From a virus, in IMG/VR virus record IMGVR_UViG_3300032396_000038, positions 1-39,700 of that record: a stretch of 39,700 nt of DNA; one strand, 5' to 3'. The notes beneath the pieces are model-generated. The model was not told the DNA's origin and did not search any database. It saw nothing but the letters and a program-made list of their open reading frames with translations. A program made the position numbers and the translations under genes. Below, in pieces: positions 1-7,832 of this stretch. The first letter of the stretch is position 1; each line of letters begins with the position of its first letter.

Positions 1-280
1 ACCGAGGAAAACATCTAAGCCTTTGGTATTCATCCGTGATGTCAAAGAGAAAAAGAACGCTGACAAAGTATTTTTTAAGAAAGTGGAAAAGACGGTTTAC
101 GAGACGAAAGAGGAAAAGCACAATCCTGCGGAGACGAAGGATTTCTCAAACATACCAATAAGCAAGCTGAAGGCTGCAATAGGAGAATATTCTGTTGCTG
201 AATTAACAGAGTTATTGAAAGATGAGAGAGTAAGTGCCGTAAGGCTCGCACGTGAAGAACTAAAGAGACGTGAGGGTTGA
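1..280 (+). CDS. Small post-capsid protein, 3' part of a gene spanning the circular junction
   Basis: This is the C-terminal part of a 113-residue protein whose ATG is at 39498. Joining 39498-39559 to 1-280 gives one open frame. The TTG at 23 is therefore not the start. The protein is basic at the N-terminus and charged in the middle. It ends in a helical motif, YSVAELTELLKDERVSAVRL, of a kind often seen at the C-terminus of small head-region phage proteins. It directly follows the major capsid gene after a hairpin terminator, and its stop overlaps the next gene by 11 nt. The function is unknown; a head accessory or capsid-decorating role is only an inference from position. Confidence 0.75.
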   Translation, partial: PRKTSKPLVFIRDVKEKKNADKVFFKKVEKTVYETKEEKHNPAETKDFSNIPISKLKAAIGEYSVAELTELLKDERVSAVRLAREELKRREG

Positions 281-1031
281 ACAGATAAGAGTGAGCCGTA
301 ATGTTAAATTCTTCGGACCGCGAATGATCCGGAAATTTAACCTAATGCCTTTTGATAATCCCGCAGAGCCGGTAGTCATGTACGGGATCTATAATGAAGA
401 TGACTACAAGTTCTTTGAAACATTTGAGCCAAATATTATCGCACTGTGGCGCGGAACTGACGCACTTGTAACTAATCCTGCACGTGCTGCCAGGATCCTG
501 AAGAAAACCAACTGTAAACATTATGCAGTCAGTAAGGACGTTCAGAGAAGCCTTGCACGGTGGGATATAAAGTCAGAGATCCTTCCAATAACATCAACAG
601 ACCCACGGATAAAACGGGAGGGCCGGGGCAACTGGGTTTATTGTTACATATCATCCAAAAGCCCGGTTATGGCTGCCAAATATAAGCTTAACATCCTGCA
701 TAAACTTGAAAGGGATTTAAGGAGGAAATTTGTTTACACCACGCTTCACGGGCTTCCGTATGAAAAGCTCTCACAGGTTTACAAAAAATGCTTTGTCGGC
801 ATCCGTCTTCTTGACCATGACGGTATGTCAAATTCGATCCTTGAAATGGGATTGATGGGGCGAAGGACGATAAGCAATTCCGGGCTGCCTTATACTATTC
901 CCTGGACAAATTATAAATCGATCCGAAGGGCAATCGAAAGGGAGTTTAAGCACAGGATGGAGGATAATTCAGAGATCAGCAGCGCATATCGTAAACTGAT
1001 AGACATAGGCGACGCATGGTTGGAATATTAG
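270..1031 (+). CDS. GT-B-like glycosyltransferase (GT4/GT1-type C-terminal half)
   Basis: The protein has 253 residues and a GTG start overlapping the previous gene by 11 nt. The C-terminal half has the GT4-like arrangement: a segment LSQVYKKCFVGIRLLDHDG followed by SNSILEMGLMGRRTI. This resembles the E-x7-E nucleotide-sugar binding region, where an acidic residue contacts the donor. It is short for a complete GT-B enzyme (usually 350-400 residues), so the N-terminal acceptor domain may be reduced. It is the first of five genes with overlapping ends that encode sugar- or methyl-transferases between the capsid and connector genes. The likely substrate is a virion protein or an attached glycan (inference). 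The family assignment is from motif pattern only. Confidence 0.6.
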   Translation: MRVEQIRVSRNVKFFGPRMIRKFNLMPFDNPAEPVVMYGIYNEDDYKFFETFEPNIIALWRGTDALVTNPARAARILKKTNCKHYAVSKDVQRSLARWDIKSEILPITSTDPRIKREGRGNWVYCYISSKSPVMAAKYKLNILHKLERDLRRKFVYTTLHGLPYEKLSQVYKKCFVGIRLLDHDGMSNSILEMGLMGRRTISNSGLPYTIPWTNYKSIRRAIEREFKHRMEDNSEISSAYRKLIDIGDAWLEY

Positions 1032-1831
1032 CAAATAATGCTGCTTATGGCAATGCTGCTGCCCTTGCCGAAGGGATGCGGAAAATAACCGATACCGTTG
1101 TATATTTCCGAAGGGATGACCCGAAGGGATTTCATAAACAGACTGAATCGGTAAAAAAAGTACCCGACTGCGATATGTACGTTGTGATGGGTGCTATTTC
1201 ACTGGGACTATTGCCGAAAAAGAAACGTAAGGCGTGCCTGGTACTTACCGACAGTACGTACATGGATAACCCAGCAAAGTATAACAGGATGATCCAGGTG
1301 AATAAATGGAAAGTCTTTGCGATGCCGGACCTTGCACCTCTTTGCGGTACCAAAAATATCTATTACCAGCCTTTCATCATGCCCGCGGTCGATAAGATAA
1401 AAACAGAACTGATCTGTCACAGCCCTTATAACGATGCGAAGGCGAAGCAGAAAGGTACTACACTGATTGCCGCTGTATGTGCAAAGAACAATCTTCCGCT
1501 GACAGTCATTAAAGGTCTGTCATGGCAGGAGACAATTAAATTAAAGGCAAGGTATTTGATCTGTATAGATCAGCTCTTTCGGGGCATAGGCAAATCGGGA
1601 CTTGAGGCGATATTACTTGACTGCGTTGTGATGACAGGAGAAAAGCCCCGTGGTGATAACCTTCCCCCGGTAGTTTGGACAGACAAAAACAGATTAAGTG
1701 ACGATTTGGTTGAACTGATATTTAACCGGGATAAAAGGGAGGAAGTTATTTACAATCAGAGTACCTGGGCAGCAAAGAATTTAAACCCGGAATATATGGC
1801 CGGGAAAATATACGAAGTGTTATGCGGATAG
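1016..1831 (+). CDS. Second GT-B-like glycosyltransferase
   Basis: The protein has 271 residues. Its ATG overlaps the preceding gene by 16 nt. The N-terminus, VGILANNAAYGNAAALAEGM, looks like a Rossmann-type strand-loop-helix. The C-terminal part, ICIDQLFRGIGKSGLEAILL, followed by CVVMTG, matches the donor-binding region of GT-B enzymes (a conserved S/G-LEA pattern with an acidic residue). It overlaps the following methyltransferase by 10 nt, so the block is translationally coupled. Donor and acceptor cannot be read from the sequence. A TDP-glycosyltransferase or a capsular-type transferase would be alternatives. Confidence 0.55.
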   Translation: MVGILANNAAYGNAAALAEGMRKITDTVVYFRRDDPKGFHKQTESVKKVPDCDMYVVMGAISLGLLPKKKRKACLVLTDSTYMDNPAKYNRMIQVNKWKVFAMPDLAPLCGTKNIYYQPFIMPAVDKIKTELICHSPYNDAKAKQKGTTLIAAVCAKNNLPLTVIKGLSWQETIKLKARYLICIDQLFRGIGKSGLEAILLDCVVMTGEKPRGDNLPPVVWTDKNRLSDDLVELIFNRDKREEVIYNQSTWAAKNLNPEYMAGKIYEVLCG

Positions 1832-2352
1832 ATAATTCATTTGAGCGTTACAGGAAATCAGGGAATGACCGGTATGAATATTCCGTATCTCATTTGTTTG
1901 GTTCGGTTTTGGATGTTGGTTGTGGCGATGGGTATGGAATAGTTCTTATGAACAATCAATCTGCTATCAAAAAAATAACAGGAATAGATATTCAGTCAGA
2001 AGCAATACAGGCAGCAATGACAAATCTACATGGGATTGACGCAATAGTTTTGACGGCAGAAGCCGAGAATATTCCCTTTCCGTGCAATTCTTTTGATTCA
2101 GTTCATTGCGGACAAACACTGGAGCATGTAAAAGATGACGAGAAGGTATTAAAAGAGATTCAGCGAGTTGTAAGAAAGCGAGCTGTAATTTCGGTTCCGA
2201 TAAATGGTGGGTTATCCGAACAGCATGTAAGGCAATATAAGAGCGAAAGGGAGTTCAAAGACAAAGTAAGTAAATATTTCAAAGTTGTTGATAGTAAGAT
2301 TTTTATTGATGAAAAGAAGCATAAACGGGTAGTTTTGATCGCAGAGAAATGA
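1822..2352 (+). CDS. SAM-dependent class I methyltransferase (type 11-like)
   Basis: The protein has 176 residues. Motif I, SVLDVGCGDGYG at about residues 28-39, is a textbook SAM-binding loop. It is followed by an acidic post-I residue in ITGIDIQ and a motif IV-like stretch, FDSVHCGQTLEHV, typical of Methyltransf_11 proteins. The family is known for methylating small molecules, sugars and proteins. Here it sits between glycosyltransferases and an FkbM-like gene, with a 4-nt overlap with the latter. Sugar O-methylation of a glycan made by the neighbours is the simplest inference. Confidence 0.85.
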   Translation: MRIDNSFERYRKSGNDRYEYSVSHLFGSVLDVGCGDGYGIVLMNNQSAIKKITGIDIQSEAIQAAMTNLHGIDAIVLTAEAENIPFPCNSFDSVHCGQTLEHVKDDEKVLKEIQRVVRKRAVISVPINGGLSEQHVRQYKSEREFKDKVSKYFKVVDSKIFIDEKKHKRVVLIAEK

Positions 2353-2918
2353 GAAATATCTTTATTGATATCGGAGGTTGGACCGGAGTAAGTGTAGAGT
2401 TTTTTCTTGCTACACACCCGCGCGCGCGCGAGTTTGATATATTTACTTTCGAGTGTGACCGGAGAAATATCGAAGTTATCGAAAGAAAAAATCTCCCGAT
2501 AACACTGGTTAAGAAAGGAGTCTGGAGTTGTAATGGTAAAGTGCGATTTTATTATGCCAATGGTGGGACAAAAGCAGGAGGTACGATGTACCCTGGAAAG
2601 AAAACAGGCCATGTCAGCCGTGATAAATACTATGATGTTCAATGCATTGATATTGCGGAATTTATAAGGTTTTTCGATGAGGGGGATTATATCATTATGA
2701 AACTTAACTGCGAGGGTGCAGAATATGAGATTATACCGCGACTTGCAGAAGAGGGATTACTTAGCCGGGTGAGTAAATGGTATATTCAATGGCACTGGGA
2801 TAAGATCGGTTTAAGCAGGGAAGATCATAATCGGATATCGGGCATGATCAAATGGTTCCCATGGAAGGCTCAGATGAATGCAAAGAATTTTAAAGAAGAG
2901 TTTTTAAAGACTATATGA
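2349..2918 (+). CDS. FkbM-family methyltransferase
   Basis: The protein has 189 residues. It starts with IFIDIGGWTGVSVEFFL, a motif I variant of FkbM enzymes. It carries the C-terminal FkbM hallmark IIMKLNCEGAEYEII at about residues 115-129, where MKxxxEGxE is conserved. FkbM proteins are O-methyltransferases often found in polysaccharide and glycopeptide pathways. It is linked by an ATGA overlap to the methyltransferase before it and by a 4-nt overlap to the large glycosyltransferase after it. A (CG)6 tract at 2419-2430 lies early in the gene and encodes Arg-Ala-Arg. Confidence 0.85.
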   Translation: MRNIFIDIGGWTGVSVEFFLATHPRAREFDIFTFECDRRNIEVIERKNLPITLVKKGVWSCNGKVRFYYANGGTKAGGTMYPGKKTGHVSRDKYYDVQCIDIAEFIRFFDEGDYIIMKLNCEGAEYEIIPRLAEEGLLSRVSKWYIQWHWDKIGLSREDHNRISGMIKWFPWKAQMNAKNFKEEFLKTI

Positions 2919-5158
2919 GGCATCTACTTGTAACACGGCTTTGGTTCGATAGCGTTACCCTGATGGATAAATACCTGGATATTGCTTTGCAGACCTTTAT
3001 CCCTACGTTAAAGGCACAGACATGCAAGGATTTTGAATTTGGGATCTTACTAAAGAAAGAACATATCGACCATGTACGCTCGCGAATAGGGATGGATTTC
3101 ACGCCATTTACCGGGGGTATAGAAACATTCAGGGATGAGGTTGTAAAAGGCAAATATACTCTTCAGACGCGCCACGACATTGATGACTGGATGGCACCTA
3201 CATATATCGAAGAGATACAGAAGGTTTACAGGTCGAATAAAGATAAGTATGATTCATTTGTGATATTTGCACAACCTATTAAAGTCGAGTTGCCCTCAGG
3301 TAAGAAATCCGAAGTTGCGCCGTATCATGCCAGGCGGATATCCATGTTCGCCACGTTGTACCAGAAAAATCCGAAATTTCCAGTCTATAAGGGCTCACAC
3401 GGCGCACTCTGGAAATATGCAGATACCGTCTTTGAGCTTCCTAAAGGATTGGTCCGATGGGTTCAACATCCATATTCTGTTACTAATGCCCGGATGAAAC
3501 AAAAAGGAATACAACAGGTCGGCAATATGAGGTTATATGATGAGGATCATAACTGGATATCGGAACGCGCTATTGATCCGGTAATCAATATTCTTACCCG
3601 CACGTTTAAAAGGCCGGAGTCATTTAAGAAATGCCGTGAATCCGTTCTTTCACAAACGTATAATAAAAGCGAAGGTAAATTCGGCGACCGTCAAAGACTG
3701 ATAAATCATATTGTCGGGTCGGAAGTCGAATGCCCGTATTGTCCTGAAGCGATAAGACTAAAGAAGAAAGAAGGTAAGTTCTTGCCTTGGAACCTTCATC
3801 TTAATGACCTCGGAAAACAGGTAAAAACCGGATGGGTAATGTACCTTGATGATGATGATATGTTTATGTCACCAACATCGGTACAGGAAATTGTTGACGA
3901 AATAACAGATGAAGATACACTACTAATCTGGAAAGTGAAAATATCTACATGGACGGCACCTAATGACAAACATTTTGGGAAGGTGATTAAAAAAGGCCAG
4001 GTATCAGGGATAGGGATATTATTTCATTCAAAACATCTCCCTGTACCATGGAAAGCTATTCCGGCTGGAGATTTTCATGTTATTGAATATTTGAGTAAGA
4101 AATTAAAAGTTAAATGGGTGAATAAGATACTTACAGGTACACAGGAGGGACGGAATCATCACGGTAAAACGCCGGATTGTGAAATCGTTAAAAACAATCC
4201 GCGATTAAAGCTGGTGCCGGTAAAATCAATTAAGCCGGAACTTGTTAAAGGATTGGTGACTGTTGGAACGCCAACATGGAACAATGGTGATATATTCTGG
4301 ATCAGCATAGAATCGTTATGCAGACAGAGAACATCATTCCCTTGGGAATATATTGTTCACGAATGCCCGTCACCTAATCCGGTCGGAGAAGCTTTTATAA
4401 TGAAATACAAAGACCGGTTAGTACATGCCGGATGTGTGCGGATACAATATATCAATCAGGGTAAACGGCTCGATCTTTCAACTAAATGGAAACAAATAGC
4501 GGATGCAGCGCGCGGGGAAATACTCGTAATGCACGACTCTGATGATTATACCCATCCGCTTCGTATTGAGCGAACAATGGAACTGATCGGGGACAAACCC
4601 TGGTATGATACCCGTTATGCCTGGCACTATTCTATTCCTTTGAATAAACTGATCTTGTATGATTACCAGATCACAAAGAAGCGATGGAAGACCGGATTTA
4701 ATATTGCACTCCGAACTGATATCTTGAGGCATATTCCTGATCCGCATAAGAACGCAGGTATGCACCGATGGATGGTCGATTACGTCAATGACAAGATTGT
4801 TGACAGTACTAAATATCCATGTGTAGCCACAACAGGGATGAATACCGTGTCGCTTTCACGGACAAGACAGTTCAATCACCCTTCGCCGCCGTTTGTAAAG
4901 ACGGAACACACTATCAAAGACATAGGATTGCCGGAAGATATTGTAACGGCTCTTGTTAAGAATAAGACAGTAACAGCACTGGATATTCAAAGGGCAGGAG
5001 AGAAGGTCGAGGTAATATTCACAAAGGATTACTGCCGGTTATACAAGAAAGGAGATGTTAAACGCATACCCCGGCAGGCTTATGACATACTTGTAAAGAA
5101 ACATCATTGCAAATTATTGAAGGAAGATGTTCTGGACCCTGTAAATGTAGAAATATGA
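2915..5158 (+). CDS. Large glycosyltransferase with three tandem GT-A-like domains
   Basis: The protein has 747 residues. Domain 1 (about 1-215) resembles the putative rhamnosyltransferase family, with HDIDDWM at about 87-93 as the likely metal/donor DxD. Domain 2 (about 222-430) opens VINILTRTFKRPESF and has YLDDDDMF at about 310-317. Domain 3 (about 445-650) opens LVTVGTPTWNNGDIFWIS and has MHDSDDYTH at about 539-547. Each domain therefore carries its own acidic metal-binding motif. The last ~50 residues, with LYKKGDVKRIPRQAYDILVK, look like a small add-on module of the kind seen at the ends of other phage head-region proteins. It ends by ATGA overlap with the connector gene. Three linked activities suggest stepwise assembly of a short glycan. 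Confidence 0.8.
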   Translation: MRHLLVTRLWFDSVTLMDKYLDIALQTFIPTLKAQTCKDFEFGILLKKEHIDHVRSRIGMDFTPFTGGIETFRDEVVKGKYTLQTRHDIDDWMAPTYIEEIQKVYRSNKDKYDSFVIFAQPIKVELPSGKKSEVAPYHARRISMFATLYQKNPKFPVYKGSHGALWKYADTVFELPKGLVRWVQHPYSVTNARMKQKGIQQVGNMRLYDEDHNWISERAIDPVINILTRTFKRPESFKKCRESVLSQTYNKSEGKFGDRQRLINHIVGSEVECPYCPEAIRLKKKEGKFLPWNLHLNDLGKQVKTGWVMYLDDDDMFMSPTSVQEIVDEITDEDTLLIWKVKISTWTAPNDKHFGKVIKKGQVSGIGILFHSKHLPVPWKAIPAGDFHVIEYLSKKLKVKWVNKILTGTQEGRNHHGKTPDCEIVKNNPRLKLVPVKSIKPELVKGLVTVGTPTWNNGDIFWISIESLCRQRTSFPWEYIVHECPSPNPVGEAFIMKYKDRLVHAGCVRIQYINQGKRLDLSTKWKQIADAARGEILVMHDSDDYTHPLRIERTMELIGDKPWYDTRYAWHYSIPLNKLILYDYQITKKRWKTGFNIALRTDILRHIPDPHKNAGMHRWMVDYVNDKIVDSTKYPCVATTGMNTVSLSRTRQFNHPSPPFVKTEHTIKDIGLPEDIVTALVKNKTVTALDIQRAGEKVEVIFTKDYCRLYKKGDVKRIPRQAYDILVKKHHCKLLKEDVLDPVNVEI

Positions 5159-5586
5159 AAGTAGTTATAACGACAGATATTACACTTGAACCCTTAACCC
5201 TGGAGGAAGTCAAAGAAGCTTTGAAGGTTACGGGTACGGGACATGATACTGAATTATCACGGCTTATTACCGATGCACGTCAATATATCGAAAGAGCTAT
5301 TGATACCTCGGTATCTACGAGGACAATCGAAGTAACTTCTGATATCGAGCTGGAGGAATGGGAACTTCCGCTGGGGCCGGTTTCAAACCTTGTTGAGACA
5401 ACCGATGCTGATGATAACTACGTTTATACTTATACGGGCGGGGATACAACTTGTTCGGCTGATATTAAACGACTAATAACATTTTTGATAAAGCACTGGT
5501 ACGATATTGATGATGAGGCAAAGGCATTACCTGAATCAATTCAAAAGCAGATACTGTTAAGAACACGTCAACCAATGGGGATATGA
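5155..5586 (+). CDS. Head-tail connector, HK97 gp6-like
   Basis: The protein has 143 residues. The ATG at 5155 is chosen because it overlaps the upstream stop as ATGA; an upstream in-frame ATG at 5107 would add 16 residues inside the transferase gene. The sequence LTLEEVKEALKVTGTGHDTELSRLITDARQYIERAI (positions about 19-54) has the typical gp6-like start: an alpha-helical connector that forms a ring beneath the portal. The C-terminus, KHWYD plus acidic helix and LPESIQKQILLR, also fits the family. It begins the connector series 5155-6755, in which each stop overlaps the next start. Confidence 0.8.
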   Translation: MKVVITTDITLEPLTLEEVKEALKVTGTGHDTELSRLITDARQYIERAIDTSVSTRTIEVTSDIELEEWELPLGPVSNLVETTDADDNYVYTYTGGDTTCSADIKRLITFLIKHWYDIDDEAKALPESIQKQILLRTRQPMGI

Positions 5587-5924
5587 AACTTCAGGACCGT
5601 GTAACGATATATGAAAGATTAAGCACTTCGGACGGTGCCGGGGGACGAACTCCGGGTACGCTGTCTCAGGTAACCTGGACATGGGGAAACGTTAAGCCGA
5701 TGTCAGGGTTTATCGGTATGACATTTCAAAACATTAATGGTACACAGGGATATGAGGTTATTATCCGGACTGATTTCGATTTCCCGCCTGAAAAGACTTA
5801 TTACCTCGGTTACGAAGGGATATACGGCGAAGTATTATTATTGATACATAGTGTTCAGATTGACAAATACTATACTAAACTAACTTGCAAAAGTGAAAAT
5901 AAGCCTGCAGTTCAAACAACCTGA
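5583..5924 (+). CDS. Head-tail adaptor/joining protein (SPP1 gp16/HK97 gp7-like)
   Basis: The protein has 113 residues and an ATGA start overlap with the previous gene. The opening MKLQDRVTIYERLSTSDGAGG followed by VTWTWGNVKPMSG is characteristic of the beta-rich head-tail joining family (stopper). The tail of the protein, with YYLGYEGIYGEVLLLIHSV, supports this. It acts at the neck, closing the capsid until the tail attaches. Length and gene order (gp6-like, this gene, gp10-like) match the family. Confidence 0.8.
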   Translation: MKLQDRVTIYERLSTSDGAGGRTPGTLSQVTWTWGNVKPMSGFIGMTFQNINGTQGYEVIIRTDFDFPPEKTYYLGYEGIYGEVLLLIHSVQIDKYYTKLTCKSENKPAVQTT

Positions 5925-6309
5925 CCTGGCAAAGAGATACAGGAAGATGAAGCCGGAACTTGAAAAAGAGGTTAAGGATGCTGTTCTTATTGCTACACGG
6001 CAAACGAGCTACAATGCAAAGAGTTTTGCTGCGGTGGATAAGTCGGCGATGAAAAACAGTATCCGTCCTTTTAATAAAGGTCTTACAGGTGAGGTTATTG
6101 TCGGTGCAGAATATGGGCCTTATGTTGAGTTTGGTACAGGATCAGGGGTCGTTGTTCCAACAGAGCTAAAGGATTATGCTATTCAGTTCAAAGGCAAGGG
6201 GATAAGGAAGGTCAATACACGGGCGCAACCATATCTGTACCCTGCATTTTTTATTAACCGTGACAAATTTATAAAGGCTTGTGACAATATACTGAAGAAA
6301 GTATTATGA
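5893..6309 (+). CDS. Tail component, HK97 gp10-like
   Basis: The protein has 138 residues. The first start in frame is GTG at 5893, overlapping the adaptor by 32 nt; an ATG at 5947 is an alternative. The helix EKEVKDAVLIATRQTSYNAK, then IVGAEYGPYVEFGTGSG, is the hallmark of the gp10-like family (the xxYGxYVEFGTG motif). Near the end RAQPYLYPAFF is also conserved in the family. It likely sits at the head-proximal end of the tail. Confidence 0.8.
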   Translation: MKISLQFKQPDLAKRYRKMKPELEKEVKDAVLIATRQTSYNAKSFAAVDKSAMKNSIRPFNKGLTGEVIVGAEYGPYVEFGTGSGVVVPTELKDYAIQFKGKGIRKVNTRAQPYLYPAFFINRDKFIKACDNILKKVL

Positions 6310-6755
6310 AAGATTGCTTTTATCAATATCGTAAAGGACTTTATATTAATCTAAGTACACTCACTTATCAGGGACAACCTATCCCGGTTATGGAATATGC
6401 CCCGAAGAATGAAGTACCGCCATATATCCAGATACTTAATATGTCATCCCAATTTGAACGTGATGATACAAAGGAATGCCAGAATGTAACCACAGATATT
6501 ATGGTCGTGACATCGCATTCGGGCGAGCCTGGGGAATTTGGATCAAAGCAGTCCGATGATATTATGAACGATATAATGGAACTGTTTATAACGAAAGGAG
6601 TTACAGTTTCAGACCGTGCGAAGCATATTGTAATGGCAGATTTTGAAGATGCAGGATGTTTTCTATTGGCACTTAATTACAATCCTGAATTTGACGGGGC
6701 GAAGACAACTATAAGAAAAGTATTAACAATTCAAACACAGATAACAGAGAAATAG
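6306..6755 (+). CDS. Tail completion/terminator-like protein
   Basis: The protein has 149 residues and a 4-nt overlap with the previous gene. It has the expected position (between gp10-like and major tail protein) and size for a tail terminator of the DUF3168/lambda gpU type. The pattern PVMEYAPKNEVPPYIQIL followed by TDIMVVTSHSGEPGEFGS fits such proteins, in which an oligomeric cap stops tail-tube growth. No active-site motif is expected. The assignment rests largely on gene order. Confidence 0.6.
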   Translation: MKDCFYQYRKGLYINLSTLTYQGQPIPVMEYAPKNEVPPYIQILNMSSQFERDDTKECQNVTTDIMVVTSHSGEPGEFGSKQSDDIMNDIMELFITKGVTVSDRAKHIVMADFEDAGCFLLALNYNPEFDGAKTTIRKVLTIQTQITEK

Positions 6756-6778
6756 GTTTAATTTAATATTTATGTAAA

Positions 6779-7171
6779 ATGGCAAAAATCAAAGGTTACA
6801 ATGTAAGGCTTTATCTGGGGGCTAATATTCTGGCCCATACCACCGAGGTATCAATAAACCTCACAACTGATACAGAGGAATTGACGGATGCGGATAGCGG
6901 GGACTTCAAAGAATTTGGCCCCACGCTTAACAGCGGTACTGTTGATGTTTCAACATGGTACAATAATGCTGTCGGTGCCGGTGAGGCTGATTTCCAGGAT
7001 GTTCTTGATGCACATCTTGCACAAACACTACTTACGCTTGTAGCGGAAGTCGAAGCGGGCGTTGAGATATCCGGAAGCGGTTATCTTACTTCGCTGACTC
7101 CTTCAGGCGGGACGGGTGCGGGATATGTCAAGTTCGATGCTGGATTCATCTTTACTGGGGAATATTCCTAA
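6779..7171 (+). CDS. Major tail (tube) protein, TP901-1-like
   Basis: The protein has 130 residues. It begins MAKIKGYNVRLYLGANILAH and continues with TEVSINLTTDTEELTDADSG, typical of the TP901-1/phi13 major tail protein family. The rest is beta-rich and ends in YVKFDAGFIFTGEYS. It has a separate AT-rich leader (6756-6778) rather than the overlapping starts of its neighbours, as expected for a highly translated tube subunit. It is immediately followed by the tail assembly chaperone pair. Confidence 0.85.
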   Translation: MAKIKGYNVRLYLGANILAHTTEVSINLTTDTEELTDADSGDFKEFGPTLNSGTVDVSTWYNNAVGAGEADFQDVLDAHLAQTLLTLVAEVEAGVEISGSGYLTSLTPSGGTGAGYVKFDAGFIFTGEYS

Positions 7172-7536
7172 TGGTTGACACGGTTGAGATAAAGAGGCGA
7201 TTTCGCAGCGTGGTGGGATTTCGTTTCAATGCCCTTGCCGGATACTTATTGTGTCAGCATTGGGGCGTTGATTTGAACAGCATGGATAAGATCCCGGCAG
7301 ATGAATACCTGTCATCATACCTATGGTGCGCCCATCGATCATTCTCCATGATGCGTTATCGCAAACCTGTTATCCGGACTCCGGAAAGGATGAAATGCTG
7401 GATTGAGAACTTGCGTAAAAACAAATGGGATGTCATTGTCAAAGCTATGACTGAGGCGAAGGGCGAGGCCGGAGATGATAAAAAAAAAGTTCCAGTTGGG
7501 CAGAACTCTTCACCGCAGGATGGAGGGCAGGGATAG
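7171..7536 (+). CDS. Tail assembly chaperone, short form (gpG-like)
   Basis: The protein has 121 residues in the zero frame, starting one base inside the stop of the tail protein. It is located between the tube gene and the tape measure gene, the universal place for tail chaperones. It is helical, with a charged Gly/Lys/Gln-rich tail after residue 100. The frame passes through a run of nine A at 7480-7488 encoding Lys-Lys-Lys, 15 codons before the stop. A -1 shift there enters a 114-codon frame that ends exactly at the tape measure start. Confidence 0.85.
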   Translation: MVDTVEIKRRFRSVVGFRFNALAGYLLCQHWGVDLNSMDKIPADEYLSSYLWCAHRSFSMMRYRKPVIRTPERMKCWIENLRKNKWDVIVKAMTEAKGEAGDDKKKVPVGQNSSPQDGGQG

Positions 7537-7832
7537 CAGAGAATGATCTGCTTCAACTATCTTTTGCCCAGATAGGAAGGTTATTTGAAGGTTATTTATT
7601 AAGACAGGAGGATGAATGGCGAAAGTTCCGACTGGTAGCTTACGAGACATGGCGGCACGGTGCAAAGAACGCTCCCGGAATTGAGTCTTATATGCCAATT
7701 GGAAAGGAAGATAAAAAGCCGGAGATGACAAAATCGGAACTTGATGATATCTGGAAGAAATACGGCAAACTGGATAAAAAGAAAAAACGGGTAAAGGTTC
7801 AGAAGTTTTTAAGGGATAAGATGAGGAAATAA
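7171..7832 (+). CDS. Tail assembly chaperone, -1 frameshifted long form (gpGT-like)
   Basis: Translation through 7171-7488 (106 codons), a -1 slip, then 7488-7832 (114 codons plus stop) gives a fusion of about 220 residues. The second frame reads SSWAELFTAGWRAGIAENDL just after the slip and ends in a strongly basic tail with RDKMRK. It has no convincing start codon of its own, so frameshifting is the natural way to express it. Its TAA overlaps the tape measure ATG by one base. In lambda-like phages the T domain recruits tail tube subunits while the G domain coats the tape measure; the same role is inferred here. Confidence 0.85.
7480..7488 (+). promoter_or_regulatory. Programmed -1 ribosomal frameshift slippery site
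   Basis: Nine consecutive A, read AAA AAA AAA in the zero frame, form the A-AAA-AAA heptamer. The -1 frame stays open downstream to 7832, while the zero frame stops at 7536. Coding potential and position both match the tail chaperone frameshift of long-tailed phages. I did not identify a strong stimulating pseudoknot just downstream. Confidence 0.85.

Noticed and set aside
2160-2642. 160-codon minus-strand open frame opposite the methyltransferases
   Set aside because: Both overlapping plus-strand genes carry clear SAM-binding and FkbM motifs, and the minus frame has none.
5107-5154. Upstream in-frame start for the gp6-like connector
   Set aside because: The ATG at 5155 gives the ATGA overlap used throughout the operon and the usual family N-terminus.
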